From the NCBI GenBank assembly GCA_023436065.1, contig JAEZKU010000028.1, positions 1-37,957 of the forward strand: a DNA stretch of 37,957 nt, read 5' to 3'. The DNA is from Bacillota bacterium. GTDB taxonomy: Bacteria > Bacillota > Clostridia > Lachnospirales > Lachnospiraceae. The notes beneath the pieces are model-generated. The model ran no database searches, had not been told where the DNA came from, and saw only the letters and a program-made list of their open reading frames with translations. Numbering within the stretch: position 1 is the stretch's first letter; each line of letters opens with the position of its first letter. The position numbers and the translations under genes were made by a program. Below are positions 8,122 to 15,128 of the stretch, piece after piece.

Positions 8122-9078
8122 ATGAATATCGGTATATACTATGATAAGGATATCAGGGGAGAGATTATTTATTCTCCTCTGTTAGAGATGTTTTCCTCCC
8201 TTCATGTGTTGACGAAACCGGAGCATCATCTGGACAGGTTAACCTGGTCCGGTAAGATCATCACGAAGCTTCCGGAAACCTTGCTAAAGGATATCAGGGA
8301 AATGGGTAAAATAACGGATGAATGGTGTATCATTATGGACTTTGCCCATATCAGCCCATTTTCTGAGCTGCAGATACCGGATGCAATGGATGAATTAGAG
8401 CGTTTTAGTATTTCTCAATGGAACAAAATCTTCAAACCTTATCAGAGGGCTGTCAGCAAGGGTGAAAAGCAGGAGATTCTCAGAGTGCTGCGGGAATATT
8501 ACCGGTTAGTATTTGAGAGGGAAATAGGGTTTCTGGAGCCATTTATGATCCGCATCCTTAAGAAGGAGCTTGCTATCTGCAAGGAATACGGATTACTGAC
8601 CAGAATTAAGAAGTATCATGAGAGATTGGTTGTAGAAGACGATAATATTATTTTTCATAAAAACAGGGACTATAAATATGATGTGAATAAGCTTAAGAAA
8701 ATCGTGATTACAGCAAGTACGTTCCTCAGTCCACACCTTATGATGTATGAGAATGAGGGTATATTGTATCTGACTATGCTGGTCGCGGTGGAAGAAAAGA
8801 AGAATATCGTACCTTCTGATCTTGCGTATCTTTTGAAAGCGCTGGGGGATGAGACACGACTTACAATACTTCGTGAGTTGGCAAGAAAGCCGGATTCCAC
8901 TCAAAAGCTGGCAATCAAGCTGAGTCTGACAGAAGCCGGAATATCCAAGCATTTGAAGGTCTTACTTCAGGCGGGTCTGGTAGACAAGAAGCGACAGGGC
9001 AATTATATCCTGTATGAACTGCATAAGGCTGCAATTGATTTCATCCCATACAGAATATATGAATATATTATGAGATAA
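8122..9078 (+). CDS. ArsR-family regulator with long N-terminal domain (DUF5937-like)
   Basis: A 318-residue protein, about three times the length of a plain ArsR repressor. Residues ~1-225 form an unrecognised, mostly helical domain. Residues ~230-310 form an ArsR winged helix (LLKALGDETRLTILREL, then TEAGISKHLKVLLQAGLV as recognition helix, then KKRQGNYILYEL as wing). No metal-binding Cys/His cluster such as CxCxxC is visible in the HTH, so this is unlikely to be a metal sensor. The large N-terminus may bind the ligand; the DUF5937-type resemblance is from memory. As the last gene of the operon that begins with a palindrome behind a consensus promoter, it most likely autoregulates the exporter. 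Confidence 0.78.
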   Translation: MNIGIYYDKDIRGEIIYSPLLEMFSSLHVLTKPEHHLDRLTWSGKIITKLPETLLKDIREMGKITDEWCIIMDFAHISPFSELQIPDAMDELERFSISQWNKIFKPYQRAVSKGEKQEILRVLREYYRLVFEREIGFLEPFMIRILKKELAICKEYGLLTRIKKYHERLVVEDDNIIFHKNRDYKYDVNKLKKIVITASTFLSPHLMMYENEGILYLTMLVAVEEKKNIVPSDLAYLLKALGDETRLTILRELARKPDSTQKLAIKLSLTEAGISKHLKVLLQAGLVDKKRQGNYILYELHKAAIDFIPYRIYEYIMR

Positions 9079-9153
9079 GCGTGAAGAAATGGCTGAAAAG
9101 TTATTAGACAATGCTCTGCATCTATGGTAATATAATATCGATAAAAAGGAGAT

Positions 9154-9176
9154 AAGCCCATGTATTTCGGGCTTTT
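9154..9176 (+). terminator. Short terminator-like hairpin before udk
   Basis: AAGCCC (9154-9159), a 9-nt loop and GGGCTT (9169-9174), with a short run of four T. It may end the ABC/ArsR operon. It also lies within a possible 7-codon reading frame, so attenuation is conceivable. The stem is short, so confidence is moderate. Confidence 0.45.
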
Positions 9177-9183
9177 ACTTTGA
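9160..9183 (+). CDS. Possible 7-residue leader peptide (MYFGLLL)
   Basis: An ATG at 9160 with AAAGGAG nine to ten bases upstream opens a frame of seven codons ending in TGA. The frame overlaps the loop and 3' arm of the hairpin at 9154-9174. A possible promoter (TAGACA, 17 bp, TAATAT) lies about 20-60 bp upstream. Leader-peptide control of udk is speculative; a chance reading frame is at least as likely. Confidence 0.2.
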   Translation: MYFGLLL

Positions 9184-9235
9184 TGGATAGAGCTTCTTAA
9201 CAGCATAGTATTGATACGAAAGGATATTACTTCAA

Positions 9236-9856
9236 ATGAAGAATGTAGTTATCATAGGAGTTTCGGGTGGTTCTGCCTCCGGGAAGACGACGGTGGCAAA
9301 TCGAATAAAGGAAGCCTTCATGGACAGTGTGGAGCTGCTGAGTCATGATTTTTATTATTTACCTCATGATGAGCTGCCGCTGGAGGAGCGGAAGAACTTA
9401 AATTATGATCATCCGAATGCCTTCGACACCAAAAGGCTGATTGAGGATATCTTGAAGCTAAAGCAATATATACCGATTGAGCGTCCGGTTTATTCCTATA
9501 CCATCCATAACCGTCTTCCTGAGACAGTCAAGGTGAACCCGGCGAAGGTCATTATCGTAGAGGGCTTTATGATTTTTGAGAATACGGAGCTTAGAGAGCT
9601 TCTGGATATCAAGGTGTTTGTGGACACAGATGCCGATGAGCGTCTGATCAGACGTATCATACGAGATGTCAACGAGCGCGGAAGAAGCCTGGAGTCGGTG
9701 ATTACCCAGTATATCAGTACTGTAAAACCGATGCATGAGCTCTTTGTGGAGCCCTATAAGAAATATGCGGATGTCATCATTCCCCGAGGCGGCAAGAACG
9801 ATGTTGCCATGGAGATGTTGATTCATAGAATCCAAGCGATTCTGAATGAAGAATAA
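9236..9856 (+). CDS. udk: Uridine kinase
   Basis: A 206-residue P-loop kinase with GGSASGKTT (11-19), the HDFYYLPHDELPLEERKNLNYDHPNAFD substrate region (nucleoside-binding DxYY and the NFDHPxAFD motif of uridine kinases) and a lid with RRIIRDVNERGR. It phosphorylates uridine and cytidine to the monophosphates in pyrimidine salvage. Length and motifs match the bacterial Udk family. AAAGGA lies 12 bp upstream of the ATG. It stands alone, before the CD3324-family gene, with a small possible frame in between. Confidence 0.92.
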   Translation: MKNVVIIGVSGGSASGKTTVANRIKEAFMDSVELLSHDFYYLPHDELPLEERKNLNYDHPNAFDTKRLIEDILKLKQYIPIERPVYSYTIHNRLPETVKVNPAKVIIVEGFMIFENTELRELLDIKVFVDTDADERLIRRIIRDVNERGRSLESVITQYISTVKPMHELFVEPYKKYADVIIPRGGKNDVAMEMLIHRIQAILNEE

Positions 9857-9891
9857 ACAATTAATTAATCTTTGAAGGAGGTGGGCTTTAT

Positions 9892-10017
9892 ATGAAAAGC
9901 TTTGTGAATTGTATTCATTGCGACATCATATTAATGGAGGGATTGCAGTTTGAACTACAAGAAAGGTTCGGAGGTATTGCCGGCCCGCCTGTTGAAGGAG
10001 ATTCAGGAATATGTTGA
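9892..10017 (+). CDS. Possible 41-residue small ORF overlapping the CD3324-family gene
   Basis: The ATG at 9892 is preceded by one of the strongest ribosome sites in the window (AAGGAGGTGGG, 9875-9885). The frame runs 41 codons and ends inside the next gene, overlapping it by 68 bp in the +1 register. The first ~19 residues (MKSFVNCIHCDIILMEG) lie outside the downstream gene and contain CxxC; the rest is an overlap product. It may be a translated upstream ORF that couples translation to the TTG start at 9950, or the remnant of a former N-terminus. Confidence 0.35.
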   Translation: MKSFVNCIHCDIILMEGLQFELQERFGGIAGPPVEGDSGIC

Positions 10018-10219
10018 GGGAAGTCTGATCTATATTCCCAAGAAAGGGACCAAGGCCGGCTGGGGCTGTGTGAGCGGCACACGTCAGGCGATTGACAGAA
10101 GAAATAAGAAGATCATCAGTTTATACAATCAGGGAGAGACAGTCTCCGCTCTCGCTGACCTGTTCCATCTGGAGGAGGAGACGATTAAGAAAATCGTATA
10201 TAAGAAAAAACAGATATAA
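9950..10219 (+). CDS. CD3324-family HTH protein
   Basis: An 89-residue protein beginning MNYKKGSEVLPARLLKEIQEYVEGSLIYIP, the typical start of the CD3324 family found across Clostridia. The C-terminal half, IDRRNKKIISLYNQGETVSALADLFHLEEETIKKIVY, forms a helix-turn-helix of the Mor/resolvase-like type, so DNA binding is likely. The role is unknown. The start is TTG with GGAGGG eight to nine bases upstream. The upstream small ORF with a much stronger ribosome site overlaps this start, so translation may be coupled. Confidence 0.75.
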   Translation: MNYKKGSEVLPARLLKEIQEYVEGSLIYIPKKGTKAGWGCVSGTRQAIDRRNKKIISLYNQGETVSALADLFHLEEETIKKIVYKKKQI

Positions 10220-10263
10220 TTATTCTCTGCCTATCCATTCGAAACCGGTTATGAGATAATACG

Positions 10264-10277
10264 ATTGACCGGTCAAT
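10264..10277. repeat. 14-bp perfect palindrome
   Basis: ATTGACCGGTCAAT lies between the CD3324-family gene and the 10343 terminator. It may be a protein-binding site. No nearby gene start explains it, apart from a dubious 10-codon TTG frame at 10302. Confidence 0.35.
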
Positions 10278-10342
10278 TTCGTAGGAAAGGGGATGGTTGT
10301 TTTGAAAATCGAATTAGAGGTGTTTGATTTATAATACCCTGG

Positions 10343-10374
10343 AATAGGCGGTGAGCTTGCTCACCGCCTATTTT
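10343..10374 (+). terminator. Intrinsic terminator, perfect 14-bp stem
   Basis: AATAGGCGGTGAGC, a 2-nt loop TT (tip pairs will open) and the exact complement, ending in TTTT. It ends the udk/CD3324 transcript. Confidence 0.88.
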
Positions 10375-10482
10375 ATCTGATGGGAAACTACATTCAATAT
10401 CATAATCCGTAAGCTTATCTTAAGAATTATGGGATTGCTTTGATCAGTTAATGGATGGTAAAATGGATAGGTAAAAAACCAG

Positions 10483-10683
10483 TTGACGAATTTATCGGAT
10501 AATCGGTTGACGAGAAGGCAGCAGCTTGGTATTCTATATCTGTTATCCAGAATAGAGATGCTTCAGGGAAACTATGAAAGTGCGGCTAAGAAGCTGAAGA
10601 AGGTTGCCAGGTTAGGCAATAAGCTTTGGATTGCAGAGGAAGCAGAGCGACTGCTTAGTCAGGAGCTGGCGGCATACCAATAG
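10483..10683 (+). CDS. Small TPR-like hypothetical protein, possibly a remnant
   Basis: A 66-codon frame, rich in Leu, Arg and Glu, with one TPR-like helix pair: LYLLSRIEMLQGNYESAAKKLKKVARLG followed by WIAEEAERLLSQ. The only available start is a TTG at 10483 with no ribosome site (an A-rich stretch precedes it); a stop lies five codons upstream. It therefore looks like the C-terminal piece of a longer TPR protein, or a frame that is not translated. It lies between the udk-group terminator and uppP. No function can be given. Confidence 0.4.
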   Translation: MTNLSDNRLTRRQQLGILYLLSRIEMLQGNYESAAKKLKKVARLGNKLWIAEEAERLLSQELAAYQ

Positions 10684-10766
10684 ATATTGAAGAAGGCACG
10701 AAGGGTAAACCGTTCTATCATATATTAACTTAAATAAATCCAAATTGAAAGGTGTGGGAGAGAACC

Positions 10767-11588
10767 ATGTTAATTGAAATGCTAAAAGCGTTGATTATCG
10801 GCATAATTGAGGGCATTACCGAATGGCTGCCCATCAGCAGTACAGGACATATGATACTTGCTGAGCAATTCATAAAGATGAAGGCATCCGATGAATTTAT
10901 GGAGATGTTCAGAGTGGTAATTCAACTGGGAGCGATACTGGCTGTCGTAATCATGTTTTTCCATAAGCTGAATCCATTATCGCCAAGTAAGTCAAAGCAG
11001 GAAAAGCTTGCAACTATGAGTATCTGGTATAAGGTCATCGTTGGCTGCATACCGGCAGGGGTTATCGGGATACTGTTTGATGATTGGATTGATGTACATT
11101 TTTATAACTATGTTACGGTTACAGTGACCCTGATCGTCTACGGCATACTGTTCATCGTCGTAGAGAACCACAATAAGGGAAGGCAGGCGAAGATCAAGAG
11201 CTTTGATGAGTTATCCTACAAGACGGCCTTGCTGATCGGTTTATTTCAGGTGTTAGCTTCGATACCGGGAACCTCTCGCTCGGGCGCAACCATCCTGGGC
11301 GCAATATTACTTGGAACCTCCAGATACATAGCTGCGGAGTATTCCTTCTTCTTATCTATACCGGTAATGTTTGGCTACAGCTTACTTAAACTGCTCAAGT
11401 TCGGTTTGGATTTCACCAATATAGAACTTGCGATTCTTGTAGTGGGAATGGGTACCGCTTTTATCGTATCTGTTCTGGTCATTCGTTTCCTGATGAACTA
11501 TGTCAAGAAAAACGACTTCAAGGTGTTTGGCTGGTATCGTATCGTACTAGGTGTGGTTGTCTTCGGATACTTTATGATTGCCGGATAA
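10767..11588 (+). CDS. uppP: Undecaprenyl-diphosphatase UppP (BacA family)
   Basis: A 273-residue polytopic membrane protein with both family signatures: EGITEWLPISSTGHM (15-29) and PGTSRSG (167-173), which together form the active site facing outward. It recycles undecaprenyl diphosphate to the monophosphate for cell-wall and polysaccharide synthesis and gives bacitracin resistance when abundant. A GTG at 10752 is in frame, but the sequence between it and 10767 is the ribosome site (GGGAGAG), so the ATG at 10767 is the start. An intrinsic terminator follows. Confidence 0.93.
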   Translation: MLIEMLKALIIGIIEGITEWLPISSTGHMILAEQFIKMKASDEFMEMFRVVIQLGAILAVVIMFFHKLNPLSPSKSKQEKLATMSIWYKVIVGCIPAGVIGILFDDWIDVHFYNYVTVTVTLIVYGILFIVVENHNKGRQAKIKSFDELSYKTALLIGLFQVLASIPGTSRSGATILGAILLGTSRYIAAEYSFFLSIPVMFGYSLLKLLKFGLDFTNIELAILVVGMGTAFIVSVLVIRFLMNYVKKNDFKVFGWYRIVLGVVVFGYFMIAG

Positions 11589-11623
11589 ATTATGAAATGA
11601 CTTCAATAAACAGACTTATATGG

Positions 11624-11657
11624 AAATGCCCCTTGTCACGCGAACAAGGGGCATTTT
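11624..11657. terminator. Bidirectional terminator between uppP and the small minus-strand gene
   Basis: AAATGCCCCTTGT (11624-11636) pairs perfectly with 11644-11656 across a 7-nt loop. The plus-strand side ends in TTTT. It serves uppP on the plus strand and lies just after the stop of the minus-strand gene at 11666. Confidence 0.85.
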
Positions 11658-11665
11658 CAATATCT

Positions 11666-11821
11666 TTATTTTTCTGATCGGTGTTTTTCATGCTTACTTT
11701 CATGAACACCGATTACCTGTCCGTTCACCATACCGACATCGGCATTATCCTTGGGTTCCATCTTGCGTAGCTCAGGATTACTCTTTTCCCTGTCACGTCT
11801 TCGGTTTTTGTTATGATCCAT
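11666..11821 (-). CDS. Small hydrophilic protein, 51 residues
   Basis: A minus-strand frame beginning MDHNKNRRRDREKSNPELRK and ending HESKHEKHRSEK, very rich in Lys, Arg, Asp and Glu, with no membrane segment. AGAAAGG lies about 10 bases upstream of the ATG, and the gene ends just before a bidirectional hairpin. The composition resembles small spore-associated or nucleic-acid-binding proteins of Clostridia, but I do not recognise a family. The longer frame in the same phase (to 12034) has no good ribosome site and includes AT-rich noncoding sequence. Confidence 0.5.
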   Translation of the reverse strand: MDHNKNRRRDREKSNPELRKMEPKDNADVGMVNGQVIGVHESKHEKHRSEK

Positions 11822-11994
11822 GATCAGACATCCTTTCTTACTATCATATTTACGTAGTCCGGTATCCTGAGATAGTATTTGCAAAAGCAAATATATTATT
11901 ACTTTCATTACATAGTTAGTGCGAGTTATTAATCTTTGAAATTCTGAACTGTACATTTTAAATATTCTATTATATAATTGCAAATAAGTCTTAT

Positions 11995-12015
11995 CTGTCC
12001 GTATGTTGCGGACAG
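11995..12015 (+). promoter_or_regulatory. Leader hairpin upstream of the MATE gene
   Basis: CTGTCCG (11995-12001) pairs with CGGACAG (12009-12015). A second weak stem (AAGG...CCTTTT, about 12020-12045) lies between it and the ribosome site. The leader region 11822-12060 is otherwise AT-rich, and I cannot assign it to a riboswitch class. Confidence 0.3.
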
Positions 12016-12060
12016 TCCTGAAGGTGAATAGCAACGGGGCCTTTTACTGAGGAGAATATT

Positions 12061-13431
12061 ATGAGAGAAAAGCAGGAACAAATCAATGGTATCACACAAG
12101 GGGTCATCTGGAAGCAGCTTCTGATCTTTTTCTTTCCGCTGCTGTTGGGGACCTTTTTTCAACAATTATACAACACAGTGGATGCAATTATCATAGGTCA
12201 ATTTGCCGGTAAGGAAGCCCTATCCGCAGCCGGGGGAGCGACAGGAACCCTGATTAATGTATTTGTGGGCTTTTTCATCGGTATATCTACGGGAGCGACA
12301 GTCACCATATCCCAATTCTATGGCGGTGGCAATCAAGAGGATGTCAGTAAAGCGGTACATACTGCAATTGCTATGGCAATCGCAGGAGGAGCTATCATCA
12401 TGGTCATCGGTATCTTCGGAGCACCGTTAGCCCTGCGGTGGATGGGTACGCCTGTGGAAATTATGGATCAATCTCTGATTTTTATCCGAATCATCTTCGG
12501 TGGTATGATTGCCAACCTGATCTATAATGTGGGAGCAGGGATCCTTCGGGCAATTGGGGACTCAAAGCGTCCTTTATATATCCTGATGGCAAGTGTCGGC
12601 ATCAATATTATTCTGGACTTTATCTTTGTGATCGGCTTCCACTGGAATGTTGCCGGTGTCGGTTGTGCGACAGTGATATCCCAGATCTTTTCCGCCTGCA
12701 TGGTTTGTGTCAGGCTGATGAAGACGAAGGACTGCTATCAGTTACGTTTATCCAATATCAGGTTCCATAAGGGAATGCTGTCTAGGATTATCCGAATCGG
12801 ACTTCCGGCCGGATTCCAATCCCTAATGTATTCCTCCTCTAATGTCATTATCCAGGCAAATATGAACAGCTTTGGAACAGATACGATAGCCGCCTGGACT
12901 GCTTACGGAAAAATAGACGCCATATTTTGGATGACGATAAGCTCCTTCGGTATCGCTATCACCACCTTTGTGGGGCAGAACTTCGGAGCCGGCTTCTATG
13001 GCAGAGTACGCAGAGGAGTAAAAGTATGTCTCGGGCTTGCGTTATCTGCTTCCGTTGGATTAATGATCATACTCTATTTCGGTGGAACATACATTTTTGG
13101 CTTATTTACCACGGATGCTCAGGTTATCGAACGAGGAATGGAGATACTTAAGTTTCTGGTGCCTGCCTTCTGGACCTATGTGTTTGTTGAGATTTTGTCG
13201 GGTTCCTTAAGAGGCATGGGGAATTCCCTTCTGCCTATGATCATAACCAGCCTGGGAGTGTGTGTCCTGCGTGTGATCTGGCTGTTTACCGCTGTTCCGG
13301 TTTGGCCGAGCGTTCGGACAGTCATCACAAGCTACCCGATGACCTGGTCTGTGACTTCGCTTCTTTTCATTATTTATTATCGTTATTATGTAAAGAAGAA
13401 TGGAATCAGTGGGCGCAGAAGGACTGTATGA
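12061..13431 (+). CDS. MATE family efflux transporter
   Basis: A 456-residue protein with about 12 hydrophobic segments. The N-terminal half opens with IWKQLLIFFFPLLLGTFFQQLYNTVDAIIIGQFAGKEALSAAG, the standard opening of MATE/NorM-DinF transporters, followed by FVGFFIGISTGATVTISQFYGGG. The second half repeats this pattern (GLPAGFQSLMYSSSNVIIQ, then TTFVGQNFGAG). It exports cationic compounds or drugs using a Na+ or H+ gradient. GAGGAG lies 7 bases before the ATG. A truA-like gene follows 46 bp downstream and may be cotranscribed. Confidence 0.92.
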   Translation: MREKQEQINGITQGVIWKQLLIFFFPLLLGTFFQQLYNTVDAIIIGQFAGKEALSAAGGATGTLINVFVGFFIGISTGATVTISQFYGGGNQEDVSKAVHTAIAMAIAGGAIIMVIGIFGAPLALRWMGTPVEIMDQSLIFIRIIFGGMIANLIYNVGAGILRAIGDSKRPLYILMASVGINIILDFIFVIGFHWNVAGVGCATVISQIFSACMVCVRLMKTKDCYQLRLSNIRFHKGMLSRIIRIGLPAGFQSLMYSSSNVIIQANMNSFGTDTIAAWTAYGKIDAIFWMTISSFGIAITTFVGQNFGAGFYGRVRRGVKVCLGLALSASVGLMIILYFGGTYIFGLFTTDAQVIERGMEILKFLVPAFWTYVFVEILSGSLRGMGNSLLPMIITSLGVCVLRVIWLFTAVPVWPSVRTVITSYPMTWSVTSLLFIIYYRYYVKKNGISGRRRTV

Positions 13432-13477
13432 TAATGTACCACTGAGCACATACTGATCTGTAGGAATGGAGAATACT

Positions 13478-14218
13478 ATGAGAAATATTAAACTGGTGAT
13501 CGAATATGACGGTAGTCGTTATGCCGGATGGCAGCGACTTGGCAAGGGTGAATCCGACAATACCCTTGAGAACAAGCTTCTGGAGGTCCTTCACAAGATG
13601 ACCGGAGAGAATGCGGAATTGAACTGTGGCTGCCGCACAGAGGCAGGGGTACATGCCTATGGGCAGGTAGTTAATTTTAAGACAAATGTTACCCTGAAGC
13701 TTTATGAAATCAAGAATTATTTCAATCGTTACCTGCCTATGGATATTGCGGTCATCTCTGCAGAGGAGATGCCGGAACGCTTCCATGCATCTTTGAATGT
13801 GAAAGCCCAGACCTATCTCTATCGTATCGCGATCGGAGATGTACCAAGTGTATTTGAAAGGAAATATACCTACTATTGCTTCAAGAAGCCCGATGTGGAG
13901 CGGATGAGAAAAGCCTCAGAGCAAATACTGGGAAGCCATGATTTCAAGAAGTTCACAACTGCCAAGAAGAATAAATCCACGGTACGGACCATACAGAGCA
14001 TCGATATCTATCAGGATCCGAAGGAAATTCAGATTACGATCAAAGCCAATGATTTTCTGCACAATATGGCCAGGCTGCTGGTCGGTACTCTGATTGAAAT
14101 CGGTTTGGGGCAACTACAGCCGGAAGAACTGAAGGAGCTCCTTAATCCGGGTTCGGAGCAGACTGCAGGAGCACCCGCCAATGCACAGGGATTATTCCTT
14201 CAGGAGATAGAGTATTAA
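13478..14218 (+). CDS. truA: TruA-like tRNA pseudouridine synthase paralogue with Glu at the catalytic position
   Basis: A 246-residue protein that matches the TruA family end to end (tRNA U38-40 pseudouridylation in the anticodon stem), including YDGSRYAGWQR, HDFKKFTT and NDFLHNMARLLVGTLIEIGLG. The catalytic motif, usually RTDAGVHA with an essential Asp, here reads RTEAGVHA (Glu55, codon GAG). The second copy at 24544 has the normal Asp. Asp is essentially invariant in pseudouridine synthases, so this copy may be inactive, slower or repurposed. The ATG at 13478 aligns exactly with the start of the second copy and has GGAG six bases upstream; the in-frame ATG at 13466 is less likely. Confidence 0.85.
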   Translation: MRNIKLVIEYDGSRYAGWQRLGKGESDNTLENKLLEVLHKMTGENAELNCGCRTEAGVHAYGQVVNFKTNVTLKLYEIKNYFNRYLPMDIAVISAEEMPERFHASLNVKAQTYLYRIAIGDVPSVFERKYTYYCFKKPDVERMRKASEQILGSHDFKKFTTAKKNKSTVRTIQSIDIYQDPKEIQITIKANDFLHNMARLLVGTLIEIGLGQLQPEELKELLNPGSEQTAGAPANAQGLFLQEIEY

Positions 14219-14233
14219 TTAAGTAGAATAAGT

Positions 14234-14297
14234 TCTGCCATACAGAGAGTCCTCCTTTAAGCAATAGAAGGGGGGCACACTGTATGGCAGATTTTTA
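14234..14297 (+). terminator. Intrinsic terminator after truA copy 1
   Basis: TCTGCCATACAG (14234-14245) pairs perfectly with 14280-14291, followed by TTTTT. The large apical region contains a secondary pyrimidine-purine stem. Confidence 0.85.
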
Positions 14298-14304
14298 TTT
14301 ATCG

Positions 14305-14333
14305 TTGACAAGGGGATGAAAATATGATAGTAT
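14305..14333 (+). promoter_or_regulatory. Promoter of the TrmB-lysA operon
   Basis: A perfect TTGACA (14305-14310), 17 bp and TAGTAT (14328-14333). The ~100-nt leader that follows contains a direct repeat AGGAACAC (14342 and 14386), a possible regulator site. Confidence 0.7.
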
Positions 14334-14440
14334 TCCCAAAAAGGAACACCTAAATAACAAACATTAATAAGAAATAGCAACACAGGAACACAATCCAGGA
14401 AGGTTACATAAAAAGTATCAAGTAATGGAGGGAAGTGTAC

Positions 14441-15127
14441 ATGTACGAGAGTAATATCTATAAGCTGGGGCTGTTCGGTCTGACAAGGCAGGAGGCGATC
14501 ATCTATATCACCCTGTTGTCTAATAATTATATGACCGGCTATGAGATATCCAAAATAACCGGTATTTCCAAATCAAACACCTACAGCTCTCTGACCGGTC
14601 TTGTCAGCAAAGGAGCTGCCTGTATCGTTACGGAGGAAGCAACCAAATATATCGCAGTTGCGATAGATGAGTTTTGCAATAACCGGATTAAGGCATTGGA
14701 GGAGGCTAAGAAGGAGTTATCAGGAATTTCCTTTACCAATGCCAATGCGGAGGGATATATTACGATCAGTGGAAAGCAGAATATCATGAATAAACTGCGG
14801 ACAATGCTGGAGAAGACACAACAGAGAGTATATCTTTCCTTGAATACAGAGCTGTTGGTACGTTTTGAGGCAGAGCTTTTGGAACTGCTGGAAAGAAGAA
14901 TAAAAGTGGTGATTATTACGGATCAGAAGCTGGAGCTGCCCGGGGCAATCATCTATTACTCTGACAGAATAGATGACAAGATCAGAGTGATTGTTGATTC
15001 AATGGAGGTTCTGAGCGGACATCCCGAGAAGAATTGCCTGTATTCAAAAAATGAGAATTTATTTACTATTTTCAAGGATATGCTGACAAATGAGATTGAA
15101 CTTTTAAAGTTGAAGGGAGGAGCTTAA
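14441..15127 (+). CDS. TrmB-type winged-helix transcriptional regulator
   Basis: A 228-residue protein. Residues 1-75 form the TrmB winged helix (LGLFGLTRQEAIIYITLLSNNYMTGYEISKITGISKSNTYSSLTGLVSKG), a coiled segment at ~80-98 would dimerise, and the rest resembles the TrmB C-terminal phospholipase-D-like sensor fold. TrmB proteins in Bacteria respond to sugars or other small molecules. It ends one base before lysA and shares its promoter, so lysA is the likely target and a lysine- or DAP-pathway effector is an inference. The GTG at 14435 is too close to GGAGGG; the ATG at 14441 is correctly spaced. Confidence 0.8.
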   Translation: MYESNIYKLGLFGLTRQEAIIYITLLSNNYMTGYEISKITGISKSNTYSSLTGLVSKGAACIVTEEATKYIAVAIDEFCNNRIKALEEAKKELSGISFTNANAEGYITISGKQNIMNKLRTMLEKTQQRVYLSLNTELLVRFEAELLELLERRIKVVIITDQKLELPGAIIYYSDRIDDKIRVIVDSMEVLSGHPEKNCLYSKNENLFTIFKDMLTNEIELLKLKGGA

Positions 15128-15128
15128 G

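Noticed and set aside
11822..12034. Longer minus-strand frame extending the 51-residue small protein
   Set aside because: The extension crosses AT-rich intergenic sequence and the leader hairpin of the MATE gene; the ribosome site is at the shorter start.
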